Assembly: GCA_017535665.1 (NCBI GenBank)
Contig: JAFXTS010000025.1
Coordinates: forward strand, 124,001-188,000
Origin: Bacteroidales bacterium
GTDB taxonomy: Bacteria; Bacteroidota; Bacteroidia; Bacteroidales; WCHB1-69
Direction: 5' to 3'
Length of the DNA: 64,000 nucleotides
Part shown: in pieces, positions 63,394 to 64,000 of the stretch
Layout: each line of letters starts with the position of its first letter
Position numbering within the stretch: position 1 is the first letter of the stretch
Program-made: the position numbers and the translations under genes
The notes under the pieces: model-generated
Seen by the model: only the letters and a program-made list of their open reading frames with translations
Database searches by the model: none
Told to the model about the DNA's origin: nothing

Positions 63394-64000
63394 ATGAAAC
63401 GCACAAAAATCATTGACGCCATCAAGCGTTACGAAGAGATTGGATTAGGTAGCACTGTCAGCGTAAAAGGCTGGGTAAGAACGAAAAGAGGCAACAACGC
63501 CGTAGCTTTCATCGCACTGAACGACGGCTCCATCGTGCATAATCTCCAGATTGTGGCCGACCTTTCCCGTTTTGACGAGGAGTTGATGAAAAAAATCACC
63601 ACAGGTTCCTGTCTGCACGTCACCGGCACGCTGGTGGAGTCGCAGGGCAAAGGACAGGTGGTAGAAGTACAGGCCCAAGAGATTGAGGTGTACGGCACCG
63701 CCGACCCCGAGACCTATCCGTTGCAGAAGAAAGGCCACAGCTTGGAGTTCCTCCGCGAGATCGGCCATCTGCGTCCCCGCACCAACTACTTTGGCTGCGT
63801 GCTTCGTCTGCGTCATGCCATGGCATTTGCCATCCATAAATATTTCAACGACAGAGGGTTCTACTATTTCCACACACCGCTCATCACCGCCTCCGATGCA
63901 GAAGGCGCCGGCGAGATGTTCAACGTTTCCACCCTCGATCCCAACAACCTGCCCATGACTCCCGACGGCAAGGTGGACTACACCAAGGACTTCTTCGGGA
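63394..64000 (+). CDS. asnS: Asparaginyl-tRNA synthetase, N-terminal part (3' end outside window)
   Basis: About 202 codons are visible from the ATG at 63394. They cover the N-terminal OB-fold anticodon-binding domain ([24 protein letters not shown]) and the start of the class II catalytic core (motif 1 around [26 protein letters not shown]; then [12 protein letters not shown]). The [22 protein letters not shown] segment is typical of AsnS, not AspS. The frame is open to the window edge. Confidence 0.95.
   Translation, partial: MKRTKIIDAIKRYEEIGLGSTVSVKGWVRTKRGNNAVAFIALNDGSIVHNLQIVADLSRFDEELMKKITTGSCLHVTGTLVESQGKGQVVEVQAQEIEVYGTADPETYPLQKKGHSLEFLREIGHLRPRTNYFGCVLRLRHAMAFAIHKYFNDRGFYYFHTPLITASDAEGAGEMFNVSTLDPNNLPMTPDGKVDYTKDFFG

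Overview
The window is chromosomal DNA of a bacterium of the phylum Bacteroidetes, most likely an uncultured Bacteroidales lineage outside the genus Bacteroides. The evidence is: TAnnTTTG -7 promoter elements before many genes; a short primary sigma factor without region 1.1; type IX secretion (T9SS) C-terminal sorting domains on three proteins; FISUMP/DUF1566-type secreted domains; a TamL-type Omp85 lipoprotein; and a 3-aminobutyryl-CoA ammonia-lyase, which points to lysine fermentation. No rRNA, tRNA, transposase, integrase or CRISPR array was seen. Both ends cut a gene: ligA on the left and asnS on the right.

Layout. 1-4344: ligA (3' part) and two translationally coupled flavoproteins. 4345-8640: a repeat-rich accessory island. 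Two unrelated small lipoprotein genes each sit between the same left and right flanking repeats. Two convergent membrane-protein genes lie between two copies of a three-hairpin element. The island ends in a solitary HigA-like regulator, a collapsed DUF4160 gene and a DUF2442 gene. 9098-14564: mtaB, a CapD/WbpM-type nucleotide-sugar dehydratase, two secreted proteins and an orphan HicB. 14565-15130: a cluster of GC-rich hairpins. 15132-21473: a minus-strand surface locus with two small unknown genes, a 1544-residue fibre-like protein made of phage-fibre-type repeats, and a small T9SS-sorted partner. 21886-22503: hicAB. 22609-25660: rpoD, a secreted protein and murF. 25686-31982: a YKYDA-repeat protein, a TPR/outer-membrane-barrel pair, a retropepsin-like protease and ruvC. 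32042-35943: a minus-strand run pssA, LOG-family protein, membrane protein, lpdA, kal. 36088-43384: EnvC-like protein, phosphohexomutase, coaX, outer-membrane barrel, TPR protein and lptC. 43566-49735: panC, panD, gpmA, typA, ROK kinase and dGTPase. 49803-53810: rfbD, lolA and tamL. 53923-64000: SF1B helicase, YiiX-type hydrolase, DUF4878 lipoprotein, family 2 glycosyltransferase, T9SS cargo proteins, C69 dipeptidase, FG-GAP protein and asnS.

How the genes fit together. Much of the window concerns the cell envelope: murF and the EnvC-like protein for peptidoglycan, lptC for LPS transport, lolA and tamL for lipoprotein and outer-membrane assembly, pssA for phospholipid, CapD/rfbD/phosphohexomutase for surface sugars, and T9SS cargo at the surface. 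coaX, panC and panD supply coenzyme A. The most unusual parts are the cassette-like repeat island (4.7-8.2 kb), the family of three-hairpin intergenic elements whose stems vary while pairing is kept, and the giant fibre-like protein with its T9SS partner. All functional calls come from reading the sequence by eye; no database search was run.
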